64,000 bases of DNA from an uncultured Clostridia bacterium (GTDB lineage Bacteria > Bacillota > Clostridia > Oscillospirales > Ruminococcaceae). The stretch lies in contig CANRDI010000005.1 in NCBI GenBank assembly GCA_947629335.1, positions 1-64,000 on the forward strand. Direction: 5' to 3'. Of this stretch, positions 1 to 8,731 are shown piece after piece. Every line of letters starts with the position of its first letter. The stretch's first letter is position 1. A program made the translations under genes and the position numbers. The notes under the pieces were generated by a model. It worked only from the letters and a program-made list of their open reading frames with translations. It ran no database searches and was not told where the DNA came from.

Positions 1-60
1 GAAAAACCTTTTGAAAAAGGTTTTTCCCCTTGAACCCCTTTTCCAAAACTTTTATGTCAC
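1..60. repeat. Dispersed hairpin repeat, partial copy at window edge
   Basis: A stem (1-10 with 17-26) is followed by a C-rich stretch and the tail AAAACTTTTATGT. The same layout (long A/T-G/C hairpin, short spacer, AAAACTTTTATGT) recurs at 1797-2110, 33465-33972, 39130-39325 and 47325-47420. It lies downstream of the minus-strand gene ending at 163, so it may act as a terminator. The remaining bases to 162 hold a second motif, GGTATCGCC-TGC-GGCGAT on the minus strand near 101-117, related to one at 58928-58948. Confidence 0.6.
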
Positions 61-162
61 CTACGGTAAATGGGATAGGTGGCTGCAAACTTATAAAAAT
101 CGCCGCAGGCGATACCTTAGCTGTACACTATTAACTATAAACTGTACACTAACAAAAGTTTT

Positions 163-1185
163 TTAACAATCAACTATCTCTTGCACCGTATACTCGCCGT
201 TTGCGTTTTTGCCTGCCCAGCCGAATGTGATATTTTCCTGTTCGGTTAGTTCAAGGTCTGCAAGGTCGTTTTCCGAGATGAAAATTATGATGCCTTTGCG
301 ATCGGTATACGTTAATTTGCGCACTTCAAACGGAATGTTTTTGACTTTGAGTTCGGACAAAGTATTTTCGTAAACGGCTTCACGAGACAACTTTATGGAA
401 ACATTTATTTCATCATACAGACTTTGAAGAACTTTTTCTCCTGCCTCAATGTCGGCTTCAAGTTTTTCTCTGTCAAACTTCCCGTCCGTTATATAATCGC
501 CCAGAGATTTTAATGTTTCCATAACTGTCTCGCCGTTGACTACATAAGTGTCTAAAATCTCCGTTTCATCTCCCGATGTAAGGTGTTGAACTTCTTCCTG
601 CTCCATTACATAGTCGTAAGTTGTCACGAACTCACGGAGTTTCTCAATTTTATTTCCGAGCTCGGTTTGTTCATCGAGTATTTCACTTAACGTTCTGCCG
701 TTGTAAACATAGTCATAGTTGCACCCTGTCAGCAATGACACCGCGAAAATGCTGTCGGCGTCATGTTTTTTAAACTCACACGTTAACTCATACGACACCG
801 CTTTTCCGTGCCATAACTCCATGCATACGCTTTCGACAATTTCCGCTCCCGCTATGCTCTGCGACCAGATGACATTTTCGGGGATTTCGGGTGTTTCGGG
901 TATGCCTGACGAGGACTGAATGTTTGAATTTTGAGAATTGTCGGAAGTTGTGTTGTTTGAATTAGTGGTGATGTCCGGTGTTGAAGCAACAGGCGCGGAA
1001 TCATGTGTAACGGAATTTTTACGGTTAAGGACATTTACTCCCGCAACTGCCATTGCCGTAACGCAGCAAGTCAAAGAGCCTGCTGACGCTATTTTAACGG
1101 CAGTCGTTCTTCTGCGCTTTTGCTGAACCAAATATTCATCTCTGCGTTTAAGCAGACTTGTTGTCATTTCTTCAGATGTCTTCAT
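163..1185 (-). CDS. Putative membrane anti-sigma / sigma-partner protein
   Basis: A 340-residue protein with a basic cytoplasmic N-terminus (residues 1-28), one hydrophobic segment (about 29-52) and a Ser/Thr/Asn-rich linker (about 58-95). A charged, probably extracytoplasmic domain with no recognised family follows. The start overlaps the end of the upstream ECF sigma gene by 14 bases and has an AAGGAGGG ribosome site inside that gene, so the two are translationally coupled. A one-pass membrane protein directly downstream of an ECF sigma factor is the usual arrangement of an anti-sigma factor. I see no zinc-binding HxxxCxxC motif, so the anti-sigma role rests on context only. Confidence 0.6.
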   Translation of the reverse strand: MKTSEEMTTSLLKRRDEYLVQQKRRRTTAVKIASAGSLTCCVTAMAVAGVNVLNRKNSVTHDSAPVASTPDITTNSNNTTSDNSQNSNIQSSSGIPETPEIPENVIWSQSIAGAEIVESVCMELWHGKAVSYELTCEFKKHDADSIFAVSLLTGCNYDYVYNGRTLSEILDEQTELGNKIEKLREFVTTYDYVMEQEEVQHLTSGDETEILDTYVVNGETVMETLKSLGDYITDGKFDREKLEADIEAGEKVLQSLYDEINVSIKLSREAVYENTLSELKVKNIPFEVRKLTYTDRKGIIIFISENDLADLELTEQENITFGWAGKNANGEYTVQEIVDC

Positions 1186-1729
1186 AATTAAAACCCTCCT
1201 TTGTTAGAATGTTTTTGAGAGAAAGTTTAGCGTGATACAAAAGGTCGGTTATCTGGCGCGGGGACTTTTTCATTATCCTTGCGGCGTCTTTGTTGGAAAG
1301 CCCCTCGAAGTAAATCAGCCACAAGATCTGCCTGTAGTCGGGCGCGAGCTTTGAAAGCGCTTTATGCACCGTTATCTTGCGCTCCTCTTTAATGTACGAC
1401 TGTTCAAGGCACTGCCCGTCGTAAATATAGTTTTCCATATCGTCAATAGGCGTGTTTGATAGTTTTGAGCTGTGCCTTATATAGTCGACTGCAACATTCC
1501 GCCCGATCGTGTACAGCCAAGTTTTAAAGCTGCACTTCCCCGAAAACCTCGGCTTTTTGGTTATCAGCCTGAAAAAGGTATCCTCAGCAAGTTCCTCGGA
1601 AGTGCAAAAATTGTTTACAAATGTGTTGATATATAGAATAAGACCGTCCTTGTACGTTTCAACTATTTCCGAAAGCCCGCTGTCGTCGCCGTCAAGGTAA
1701 CGGCGGTAGCTACTTTCACCGTTATCCAT
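1172..1729 (-). CDS. RNA polymerase sigma factor, ECF-type sigma-70 family
   Basis: 185 residues. Region sigma-2 (about 25-90) contains FKTWLYTIGRNVAVDYIRH, a typical region 2.3-2.4 helix. Region sigma-4 (about 118-172) contains LAPDYRQILWLIYFEGLS and a helix-turn-helix ending in PRQITDLLYHAKLSLK. The open frame extends 75 codons further upstream, but that stretch is only translation of the intergenic hairpin repeats. The ATG at 1729 has a GGGTGG ribosome site about 8 bases before it and starts where the family starts. It is coupled to the putative anti-sigma gene that follows. The target regulon is unknown. A TTGACT lies upstream but I see no convincing -10 with it. Confidence 0.85.
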   Translation of the reverse strand: MDNGESSYRRYLDGDDSGLSEIVETYKDGLILYINTFVNNFCTSEELAEDTFFRLITKKPRFSGKCSFKTWLYTIGRNVAVDYIRHSSKLSNTPIDDMENYIYDGQCLEQSYIKEERKITVHKALSKLAPDYRQILWLIYFEGLSNKDAARIMKKSPRQITDLLYHAKLSLKNILTKEGFNYEDI

Positions 1730-1796
1730 TCTGACCACCCTTTCCGCGTTTTTTCTCTCACTTGTTAGTCGTATGTATAAGTCAATTATCGCATTT

Positions 1797-2110
1797 TTTG
1801 GGGAAAACTTTTGAAAAAGGTTTTTCCCCAAGCCCCCTTTCAAAACTTTTATGTAACGTGCTGTACGAGAAAAGCACTTCCATTCTCCAACCGCCGCGCA
1901 AGCGGCGGTACATAAGTTTTTTGAAGAGGAGTTTGAGGGAAAACTTTTTTTCAAAAAAGTTTTCCCTCAATAGCGCTAAGCTAACTCTTGTTTCGCGGCT
2001 AAAGCCGCGACCGGAGAGGAAACTTTTTTGAAAAAAGTTTCCTCTCTGAACTCTCCTTCAAAAAACTTATGTAACGTGCTGTAAGGGAAATGCACTTTTG
2101 CTGATGTGTT
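1797..2110. repeat. Cluster of three dispersed hairpin repeats
   Basis: The intergenic stretch 1730-2142 holds no gene and consists almost wholly of repeats. The middle unit has a GC hairpin (CCGCCGC at 1891-1897 with GCGGCGG at 1902-1908), ACATAAGTTTT, then a perfect 18-bp stem (1933-1950 with 1953-1970). Units at about 1800-1860 and 2013-2080 are in the opposite orientation and end in AAAACTTTTATGTAACGTGCTGTA or a close variant. TCGCGGCT-aa-AGCCGCGA near 1992-2009 is a further stem. The long stems would terminate transcription in either direction. Confidence 0.8.
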
Positions 2111-2142
2111 TGCGGTGGCTTCGCACCCGCATATTCCTCAAC

Positions 2143-3033
2143 TTAATCTGTAATTCCAGTGAGGTCGAAAATTGGCGTATATTCTTCTTTTGCCGAGCTT
2201 TTTTCCTGCATAAAACCCTCAAGCCCTGCCGCGATAACAGCGTCAAGGGCTTTTTGATACTCAAATGTTGTAATTCGGCGGTTGAGCGTTTTAAAGCGCT
2301 CGTCAGTCTTGACCAATCCGAACGGGGTGTACTGGCTCATAATGCTGAACAGTATCTTGTCCTTGAACCGCTCGGCAACGGCGTTTATAACGTTTATCGA
2401 GTCCTTGTACAAATTGGGCAGAACGAGATGTCGGACAATTGTTCCGCGAAGCAGAATATTTCCGTCAAACACGGGCTTTCCCGTCTGACGGACCATTTCC
2501 GAAACGGCGTTCATTGCAGTATTAAAATAGTCGGGAGCATTTGAAAGCCGCTCGGCGGTTTCGCTGTCAAAATATTTCACATCGGGAAGGTAAATGTCCA
2601 CAAGTCCGTCAAGCGCTCTTAAAGTTTCAACGCGCTCATAACCTCCGCTGTTGTATACGATTGGAATTTTAAGCCCGCTTTGTTTAGCAGCTTTCAGCGC
2701 TTTTATTATCTGCGGGACAAAATGCGTGGGATTTACGAGGTTTATATTGTGCGCGCCTTTGAGCTGAAGTTCGAGAAATATTTCCGAAAGGCGGTCTGAT
2801 GTTATCTCCTTACCGAAATTCTCCGCGCTTATCCCATAGTTTTGACAGTAAACGCACTTCATAACACAGCCCGAAAAAAACACCGCGCCGCTTCCGTTAG
2901 TTCCCGAAATGCACGGTTCTTCCCAGAAATGAAGCGCGGCGCGCGCCGCAGTTATTGTATTTTTCATACCGCAAAAACCGAGCGTGTTTTCGCGGTCAGC
3001 TCCGCACTTTCTCGGACACAAACGACAGGTCAT
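2143..3033 (-). CDS. Radical SAM protein, PflX / COG1313 type
   Basis: 296 residues. The N-terminus carries the cysteine pattern typical of PflX-like proteins (CRLCPRKCGADR, residues 3-14, and FCG). The radical SAM triad is C56-x3-C60-x2-C63 (CVMKCVYC), followed by QNY as in pyruvate formate-lyase activating enzymes. Such proteins cleave S-adenosylmethionine at a 4Fe-4S cluster, but the substrate of this branch is not established. I start at 3033 (GAGGAG, 7-base spacing) rather than at the in-frame codon at 3087 because the family begins with the cysteine motif. No glycyl-radical enzyme gene is adjacent, so a role as an activase is not supported by context. Confidence 0.85.
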   Translation of the reverse strand: MTCRLCPRKCGADRENTLGFCGMKNTITAARAALHFWEEPCISGTNGSGAVFFSGCVMKCVYCQNYGISAENFGKEITSDRLSEIFLELQLKGAHNINLVNPTHFVPQIIKALKAAKQSGLKIPIVYNSGGYERVETLRALDGLVDIYLPDVKYFDSETAERLSNAPDYFNTAMNAVSEMVRQTGKPVFDGNILLRGTIVRHLVLPNLYKDSINVINAVAERFKDKILFSIMSQYTPFGLVKTDERFKTLNRRITTFEYQKALDAVIAAGLEGFMQEKSSAKEEYTPIFDLTGITD

Positions 3034-3117
3034 TTTTTGCTCCTCAATAACACACCGCCGCACAAAAACGGCTGTTGTAAAATACAAAGCTCAGTATTTG
3101 TGCGGCGTTTTCTTTTG

Positions 3118-3876
3118 TCATAATACATCTGCTACATCAAGCCATGTCAGCAAAAGCTCGCGTTCTTCGGGACGCTTGAATTTAAGCTGTGCCGCGGCAA
3201 TTATCGGTATCCATTCGCGGACATCTTTTTTATCCGCACCCGTTTTTTCGCAGTAAAGTCTGAGATATTTCTCGGCACTTTCGGTCTTGTGTTTAAGGCA
3301 AAAGCCGACATAAGTCCTCGCCGCGTCCGCAAGAGCATTTCCCTGCTTTGCTTTCAGCCAGTCAACGACAAACGTTCCCTCGTCTCCGACAATGATATTT
3401 TCGGGCAAAAGTTCTCCGTGACAAAGGTTTGTCTGATCCTGAAAAGCGGAGAGTTTTGAAAGAAGCTCGTATTTTTTCACGTCGTCTATCATATCCAGAC
3501 CCTCTATCGAGCGTTTGAGATAGTCCTTCTGGCGGCTGAGCTTCGGAGAACGCAATGCGTTCAGTTCTGTCTGTATATCAACCAAAAGCGTAAGATATTC
3601 ATCGCGCTTTTCGGGAGTTTCACGAATGAGAGCTTCAAGCGTTTTTCCTTTTTTAAAAGCAGTTATTATCGCCCATTTCCCGTCGATTTTCGCCGTTTCT
3701 AAAAGCTCCGGAATTTTTGAATAACCCGTTTCCTCAACTCTCGCATAAGTAAGCGCCTCGTAAAACACAACGCTTTTCGGCTCGTCGGGTTCTTTGAAAA
3801 TCTTTATGCACTTATCCCCGCTCTGATATACCTGGACTTTAGAACTTTCCGAAATAAGATGTTCTTTTGCTTCCAT
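3118..3876 (-). CDS. Phosphotransferase-fold protein with HGE in place of HGD
   Basis: 252 residues of the aminoglycoside-phosphotransferase/choline-kinase-like fold. An N-terminal lobe (QSGDKCIKIFKE) is followed by a catalytic-loop region LCHGELLPENIIV (152-163) and a metal-binding VVDW (D172). The loop normally reads HGDxxxxN; here the catalytic Asp is Glu155 while Asn160 is kept. A clear paralogue at 43455-44204 has the intact HGD (residues 149-151). Both share DGKWAI, KRDEYL, GNA-ADAARTY and the C-terminal PEERE-LL-W block. The substrate is unknown. It lies 15 bases downstream of the HD-GYP gene with a strong AGGAGG site and is probably cotranscribed with it. It may be a low-activity or pseudo-kinase. 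Confidence 0.75.
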   Translation of the reverse strand: MEAKEHLISESSKVQVYQSGDKCIKIFKEPDEPKSVVFYEALTYARVEETGYSKIPELLETAKIDGKWAIITAFKKGKTLEALIRETPEKRDEYLTLLVDIQTELNALRSPKLSRQKDYLKRSIEGLDMIDDVKKYELLSKLSAFQDQTNLCHGELLPENIIVGDEGTFVVDWLKAKQGNALADAARTYVGFCLKHKTESAEKYLRLYCEKTGADKKDVREWIPIIAAAQLKFKRPEERELLLTWLDVADVL

Positions 3877-3890
3877 AATTATGCCTCCTG

Positions 3891-4997
3891 TTAATCAACT
3901 TCGCCTGTATAAATGCCCTTGACCGTAATTGACAAAAATCTGAAATCATTCATAAGGTCAAGCTCTTCGCCGCTGAATTTTCCCATAATCCTTACTACGG
4001 GTCTTAATACATTGTCGTTTGTTTTGATAACAACGCCGTGACGCTTGTCGGAAAGCTCGACCATCGTTCCGACAGGGTATGGGTTAAACGCCTTTAAAAA
4101 CGCCTTCGTCACGTTCAAGTCAAAATGCGTGCCGCTTCCGCCAAGCATATATTCTTCCGTTTCGGGAACGCTCCACGGCACGCGGTACGGACGGTTTGAC
4201 GTGAGCGCGTCAAATACGTCGCACACCGTAAGCACCCGTGCGATAAGCGGAATTTTTTCGCCTGCAATCCCCATAGGATAACCGCTGCCGTCATATTTTT
4301 CCTGATGAAACAAAACCCCCGCAAGGATATTCGGACTGTAGTCGCTGCTGGCTTTAAGGATATTATACCCGATAAGCGGGTGTTTTTTGATCTCGGCAAA
4401 TTCCTCGTCAGTGAGTTTTCCGGGCTTTATTATAATATCGTGGTCAATATTCGACTTTCCGATGTCATGCAAAAGTCCCGAAACGACCGTTTCCTTTATC
4501 TCATTCTGTGGAAGTTTCAGCTCTGAGCAGACGCTCGCCGCAAGCATCGCCACTCTTAAACAGTGCTTGTATGTATAATCGTCATAGTTTTGCAGAGCAA
4601 TCATCTGATTTGCAAGGAAATCCGAGTTTTCCGCAAAGTCGGCGACAATATTGTCTGCAATATTGTCTACCTTTTCAACCGCCTTTTTTGATATTTCGAT
4701 TATCTCTTCGTTGCATTCAAAAATTTCGTTAAGGTCGGAAAGCGCATGAGAAAGGTTTTCATTTATCTTCGGCTTTTCATACGAAATAGGTCCGACGGAT
4801 TTATAGTCGTCGGAAATTTTACCGCCGCCCTCGATATTGACTGTCTTTATGCCCTTTTCCTTGAGCATATCTATCATTCCTGAGGAAAGGAACATTCCCT
4901 TTTTCAAAATTACCTTTATTTCCAATGCGTCCGCAGAAGTAACATCAGACGCCAACTGCATACCTTCGCGCAGATTGCCTACAGGCACGATCAGCAT
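3891..4997 (-). CDS. HD-GYP domain protein, putative cyclic-di-nucleotide phosphodiesterase
   Basis: 368 residues. The N-terminal 60 residues resemble the small DUF3391-like leader found before some HD-GYP domains. The HD-GYP domain spans about 140-310, with His145, the HD pair in LLHDIGK (177-181), His206 in KKHPLIG and HQEKYDGSGYP (231-241). HD-GYP enzymes hydrolyse cyclic di-GMP or related dinucleotides at a di- or tri-metal site. The usual HHE is HQE here, a variant I have not been able to assess for activity. It is followed at 15 bases by the phosphotransferase-fold gene. I see no GGDEF protein in the window. Confidence 0.85.
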   Translation of the reverse strand: MLIVPVGNLREGMQLASDVTSADALEIKVILKKGMFLSSGMIDMLKEKGIKTVNIEGGGKISDDYKSVGPISYEKPKINENLSHALSDLNEIFECNEEIIEISKKAVEKVDNIADNIVADFAENSDFLANQMIALQNYDDYTYKHCLRVAMLAASVCSELKLPQNEIKETVVSGLLHDIGKSNIDHDIIIKPGKLTDEEFAEIKKHPLIGYNILKASSDYSPNILAGVLFHQEKYDGSGYPMGIAGEKIPLIARVLTVCDVFDALTSNRPYRVPWSVPETEEYMLGGSGTHFDLNVTKAFLKAFNPYPVGTMVELSDKRHGVVIKTNDNVLRPVVRIMGKFSGEELDLMNDFRFLSITVKGIYTGEVD

Positions 4998-5034
4998 AAA
5001 AACTCTCCTAACTAACCGAATAAATCTGTTTCAC

Positions 5035-5937
5035 TCATCTTAGCGGGGCGGTATAAACGCCCTTGCTTACATAGTCCCGCAGAATTTCGCGGGCTTTTTC
5101 GGTGTCGCTTTCGTATGTTATCCCAAACCAGCGGCTTGTCGTAAGAATTTCGCGCACCTTATATTTCTTGTCCTTTATCTCCTCGTTTACAACATCGGCG
5201 ATTGTAAGCTCGGCTTTTGTTTCGTCATTTGAAAGACCGTTTAAAAAATCGGAAAGACGCTTTCTGAGAATGTCGAAAAAATCCTCCCTGAAGCCCCACA
5301 TACTCATTGAAACCGTATCGTTTTCGCTTAAAATCCTTTCCTGCGCTTTATACGTTCCGCGGATAACTCCGTCTGCGCCCTTTGCTATCTGCTTTGTTTC
5401 CTCGACAGAAGTCAGAAAGCCCTCGCTGTCGGTCATACAAACGCCGCGGTTTACCGTTCCGTTGTCGGAAAGCGTGTTTTTAAGCAGATAATCCACCGAA
5501 CAAGCGTTTCCCGCAGGCTGTTCAAAAAATCTTGAAAGCGCGTCAAAAGCCTCCGCGCCGTAGAAATCGTCGGCATTGATAACCGCGAAATCCTCTTTCA
5601 ATGCGTCTTTACAGCACCAAAGTGCCTGCGCCGTTCCCCAAGGCTTTTCCCGCTCGCCGAAATCGCCGCTTCTCACGGGAAGAAAATCAGCGGTCTGATA
5701 AACATATTCTGTTTTGATCAGCTTTTCAACGCGCTGTCCTATCGTACTTCTGAAATGCTCGTCGATATCGTGGCGGATTATAAAAAGCACCTTTGTAAAT
5801 CCCGACCTTATCGCGTCGTGAACAGAATAATCAATAAGCAGTTCTCCGTTCGGACCGAGCGGTTCAAGCTGTTTTATCCTGTCTCCGAAGCGTTTTCCCA
5901 TTCCTGCCGCCAAAACAACAAGTGTAAGTTCTTTCAT
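5035..5937 (-). CDS. Sugar-phosphate nucleotidyltransferase family protein
   Basis: 300 residues with a Rossmann-like nucleotidyltransferase core. The N-terminal signature LAAGMGKRFG (residues 9-18) binds the nucleotide triphosphate, KQLEPLG contains the conserved Lys, and INADDFYG near residue 120 carries the metal-binding Asp. The family activates sugar phosphates or similar alcohol phosphates to NDP derivatives. The substrate cannot be read from sequence. The start at 5937 has AGGAG at 6-7 bases and agrees with the family start; an in-frame ATG 15 bases upstream is less likely. No sugar-modifying genes are adjacent. Confidence 0.8.
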   Translation of the reverse strand: MKELTLVVLAAGMGKRFGDRIKQLEPLGPNGELLIDYSVHDAIRSGFTKVLFIIRHDIDEHFRSTIGQRVEKLIKTEYVYQTADFLPVRSGDFGEREKPWGTAQALWCCKDALKEDFAVINADDFYGAEAFDALSRFFEQPAGNACSVDYLLKNTLSDNGTVNRGVCMTDSEGFLTSVEETKQIAKGADGVIRGTYKAQERILSENDTVSMSMWGFREDFFDILRKRLSDFLNGLSNDETKAELTIADVVNEEIKDKKYKVREILTTSRWFGITYESDTEKAREILRDYVSKGVYTAPLR

Positions 5938-6015
5938 AATATTCTCCTGCATTTTTATTGTCTGTAATGTTATTTTTTCCGGATCTGCTGCGGCAAAACC
6001 GTTTTAATTCCTGTT

Positions 6016-8652
6016 TTAGCTGTTTAATCCGTCGATCGACGCGTTTATTTTTTCCAGTCTTTCCTGTGCCTTTTTGAGCTTTGCGCGCTCGTTTTCTATC
6101 TGCCCTGCGGGAGCTTTGGAGAGAAAGCCCTGATTGTTCAGCTTTCCCGACAGGAAATCAATGTCCTTCTGCGCGGCTTTCTTTTCTTTTTCAAGGCGCA
6201 TAAGCTCCTTTTCCTTATCCACAAGCTCGCCCATAGGCATAAATATTCTTGCGCTTTCGGTTACGACCGTCACCATTCCGTCGCTGTTTTCAGCTTTTTC
6301 ACAAACAGTGAGATCTCCCGCCCCCGCCAATTTTTCAAAAAATGCCCGCGCGCTGTCAAACAGCTCTCTATACTGCGTTTCAACAAGCATTGTCACTTTC
6401 TTTGACGGAGGAACATTCATTTCGTTTCTCTGGACGCGAACCGCTTTAATTGCGCCAATGACGCGCGAGAAATCCTCCTGCTCTTTTTTAAACGACAGCT
6501 TTTCGTCATATTCGCACCATTTCGCAAGCATAAGCGTTTTGCTGTCGTCCTTGGGGAGCGACTGCCATATTTCCTCGGTGACAAACGGCAAAAACGGGTG
6601 AAGAAGTTTTAAAATTCCCGTCATAACGTAAACCAGAACGTTTTGCGCCGCAAGCGCGGTTTCTCCGCCAGCCGCTATCCTCGGCTTTGTAAGCTCGATA
6701 TACCAATCGCAGAAAATGTCCCAGATAAAGTCGTAAAGATTTCCGACCGCGACCCCAAGCTCGTATGCCTCAAGGTTTTGCGTTACATTTTTTATAAGGT
6801 CATTGTACAGCGACAATACCCACTTATCCTCTATCGGAAGATTTTTTGGGAGCAAGGGCTTTTCAAAGCCGTCAGGAAGGTTCATAAGGATATATCTTGA
6901 AGCATTCCAGAGCTTGTTTATAAAGTTGCGCGAGTTTAAGACCTTCTTTTCCGACCAGCGCATATCGTTTCCGGGAGCGTTTCCCGTGACAAGCGTAAGT
7001 CTTAAAGCGTCCGCGCCGTACTTATCGATAATATCAAGCGGGTCTACCCCGTTTCCAAGCGATTTTGACATCTTGCGTCCCTGCTCGTCGCGCACAAGTC
7101 CGTGTATAAGCACGTCTTTAAACGGCTTTTGCCCCGTGTGTTCAAGCCCGCTGAATATCATTCTCGACACCCAGAACGTGATTATGTCATAGCCCGTGAC
7201 AAGCGTGTCGGTGGGATAAAAGTAGTTATAATCCTCGGTCTTTTCGGGCCAGCCGAGCGTTGAAAAAGGCCATAATGCCGAAGAGAACCATGTGTCGAGC
7301 GTGTCCTCGTCCTGCTTTACGGGCGCGCCGCACTTCGGGCATTTGTCGATGTTGTCGAGAGTTATCTCGGTGTGTTTACAGTCGGGGTTGTGACAGTAAA
7401 ACGCGGGTATACGGTGTCCCCACCATATCTGCCTTGAAATGCACCAGTCGCGGATATTCTCCATCCAGTAAAGATAGCTGTTTTCAAAGCGCTTCGGCAC
7501 ATAGCGCAGCTCCCCGCTTTTCACAACGTCAATAGCGGGCTTTGCAAGCTCTTTCATTGAAACGAACCACTGGAGTGAAGCTGTAGGCTCGACTGTCGTT
7601 CCACAGCGCTGGCAAGTGCCGACATTGTGCTTGTGCGGCTCGACTTTTACAAGCAGACCTTGTTCTTCAAGGTCTTTTACCATTGCCTTTCTTGCTTCAT
7701 ATCTGTCCATTCCCGCGTATTTCCCGCCGACGCCCTCTTTTATTGTCGCGTCGTCGTTCATCATGTGAATAATCGGCAGGTCGTGACGCTTTCCGACCTC
7801 AAAGTCATTGGGGTCGTGAGCGGGAGTTATTTTTACGCAGCCCGTCCCGAACTCCATATCGACATAATCGTCCGCGACAACGGGAATTTCCCTGTCCGTA
7901 AGCGGAAGTTTCAGCATCTTTCCGACAATATCCGTATAGCGCCCGTCCTTTGGATTTACCGCGACCGCGCTGTCGCCTAAAAGCGTTTCGGGGCGCGTCG
8001 TCGCTATTTCAAGATAACCGCTCCCGTCCGCAAACGGATAGTTTATATGCCAGAAAAAGCCGTCCTGCTCCTCATATTCGGTTTCAATATCGGAAATGGA
8101 CGTGCGGCAGTTCGGACACCAGTTTATTATCCTCTCGCCGCGGTATATAAGACCCTTTTTGTGGAGGTCCATAAACACCTTTTGTACTGCCTTGGAACAG
8201 CCCTCGTCCATTGTAAACCTGTCGCGGCTCCAATCGCAGGAAGAGCCCATTTTGCGCTGCTGTTCCTTTATGCGGTTTCCGTATTTATGCGTCCAGTCCC
8301 ATGCCCTGTCGAGAAATCCCTCTCTGCCGAGCATATCCTTTGTAAGACCCTCTTCTTTCATTGCCGCGACAATTTTCGCCTCTGTCGCAAGAGCCGCGTG
8401 GTCAGTCCCCGGAAGCCATAGTGCCGAGTATCCCTGCATTCTCTTAAAACGGATAAGTATGTCCTGAAGCGTACAGTCGAGCGCGTGTCCCATATGAAGC
8501 TGTCCCGTGACGTTTGGCGGGGGCATTACTATAGTATACGGCTTTTTCTTCGGGTCAACCTCCGCGCGAAAACAGCCGTTTTCCTCCCAGTTTTTGTAAA
8601 TGCGCTCCTCAAAATCTTTCGGAGAGTATGTCTTTTCGAGTTCTTTTCTCAT
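6016..8652 (-). CDS. valS: Valyl-tRNA synthetase
   Basis: 878 residues, full length for class I ValRS. The HIGH-type signature is HMGH (53-56) after PPPNVTGQL, and KMSKS lies near 526-530. An editing domain with TTRPETLLGD and a zinc-like CPKCG motif lies between them. The C-terminal 65 residues form the Lys/Glu coiled-coil arm typical of ValRS (KEKELMRLEKEKKAAQ). It charges tRNA-Val with valine. The GAGGAC site precedes ATG at a good distance. Only about 80 bases separate it from the upstream gene and I see no T-box leader there. Confidence 0.98.
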   Translation of the reverse strand: MRKELEKTYSPKDFEERIYKNWEENGCFRAEVDPKKKPYTIVMPPPNVTGQLHMGHALDCTLQDILIRFKRMQGYSALWLPGTDHAALATEAKIVAAMKEEGLTKDMLGREGFLDRAWDWTHKYGNRIKEQQRKMGSSCDWSRDRFTMDEGCSKAVQKVFMDLHKKGLIYRGERIINWCPNCRTSISDIETEYEEQDGFFWHINYPFADGSGYLEIATTRPETLLGDSAVAVNPKDGRYTDIVGKMLKLPLTDREIPVVADDYVDMEFGTGCVKITPAHDPNDFEVGKRHDLPIIHMMNDDATIKEGVGGKYAGMDRYEARKAMVKDLEEQGLLVKVEPHKHNVGTCQRCGTTVEPTASLQWFVSMKELAKPAIDVVKSGELRYVPKRFENSYLYWMENIRDWCISRQIWWGHRIPAFYCHNPDCKHTEITLDNIDKCPKCGAPVKQDEDTLDTWFSSALWPFSTLGWPEKTEDYNYFYPTDTLVTGYDIITFWVSRMIFSGLEHTGQKPFKDVLIHGLVRDEQGRKMSKSLGNGVDPLDIIDKYGADALRLTLVTGNAPGNDMRWSEKKVLNSRNFINKLWNASRYILMNLPDGFEKPLLPKNLPIEDKWVLSLYNDLIKNVTQNLEAYELGVAVGNLYDFIWDIFCDWYIELTKPRIAAGGETALAAQNVLVYVMTGILKLLHPFLPFVTEEIWQSLPKDDSKTLMLAKWCEYDEKLSFKKEQEDFSRVIGAIKAVRVQRNEMNVPPSKKVTMLVETQYRELFDSARAFFEKLAGAGDLTVCEKAENSDGMVTVVTESARIFMPMGELVDKEKELMRLEKEKKAAQKDIDFLSGKLNNQGFLSKAPAGQIENERAKLKKAQERLEKINASIDGLNS

Positions 8653-8731
8653 TTATTTTGTCCTCTTTCCCTTATCGTATTTATTATCTCCTCGTCAGGA
8701 GTTATTTGTTCGTAAAGATAGCAAGCATTTT

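Noticed and set aside
1730-1954. N-terminal extension of the sigma factor frame
   Set aside because: It translates the intergenic hairpin repeats; a ribosome site and family start lie at 1729.
8653-8731. T-box leader for valS
   Set aside because: The gap is about 80 bases with only a small stem and no T-box sequence.
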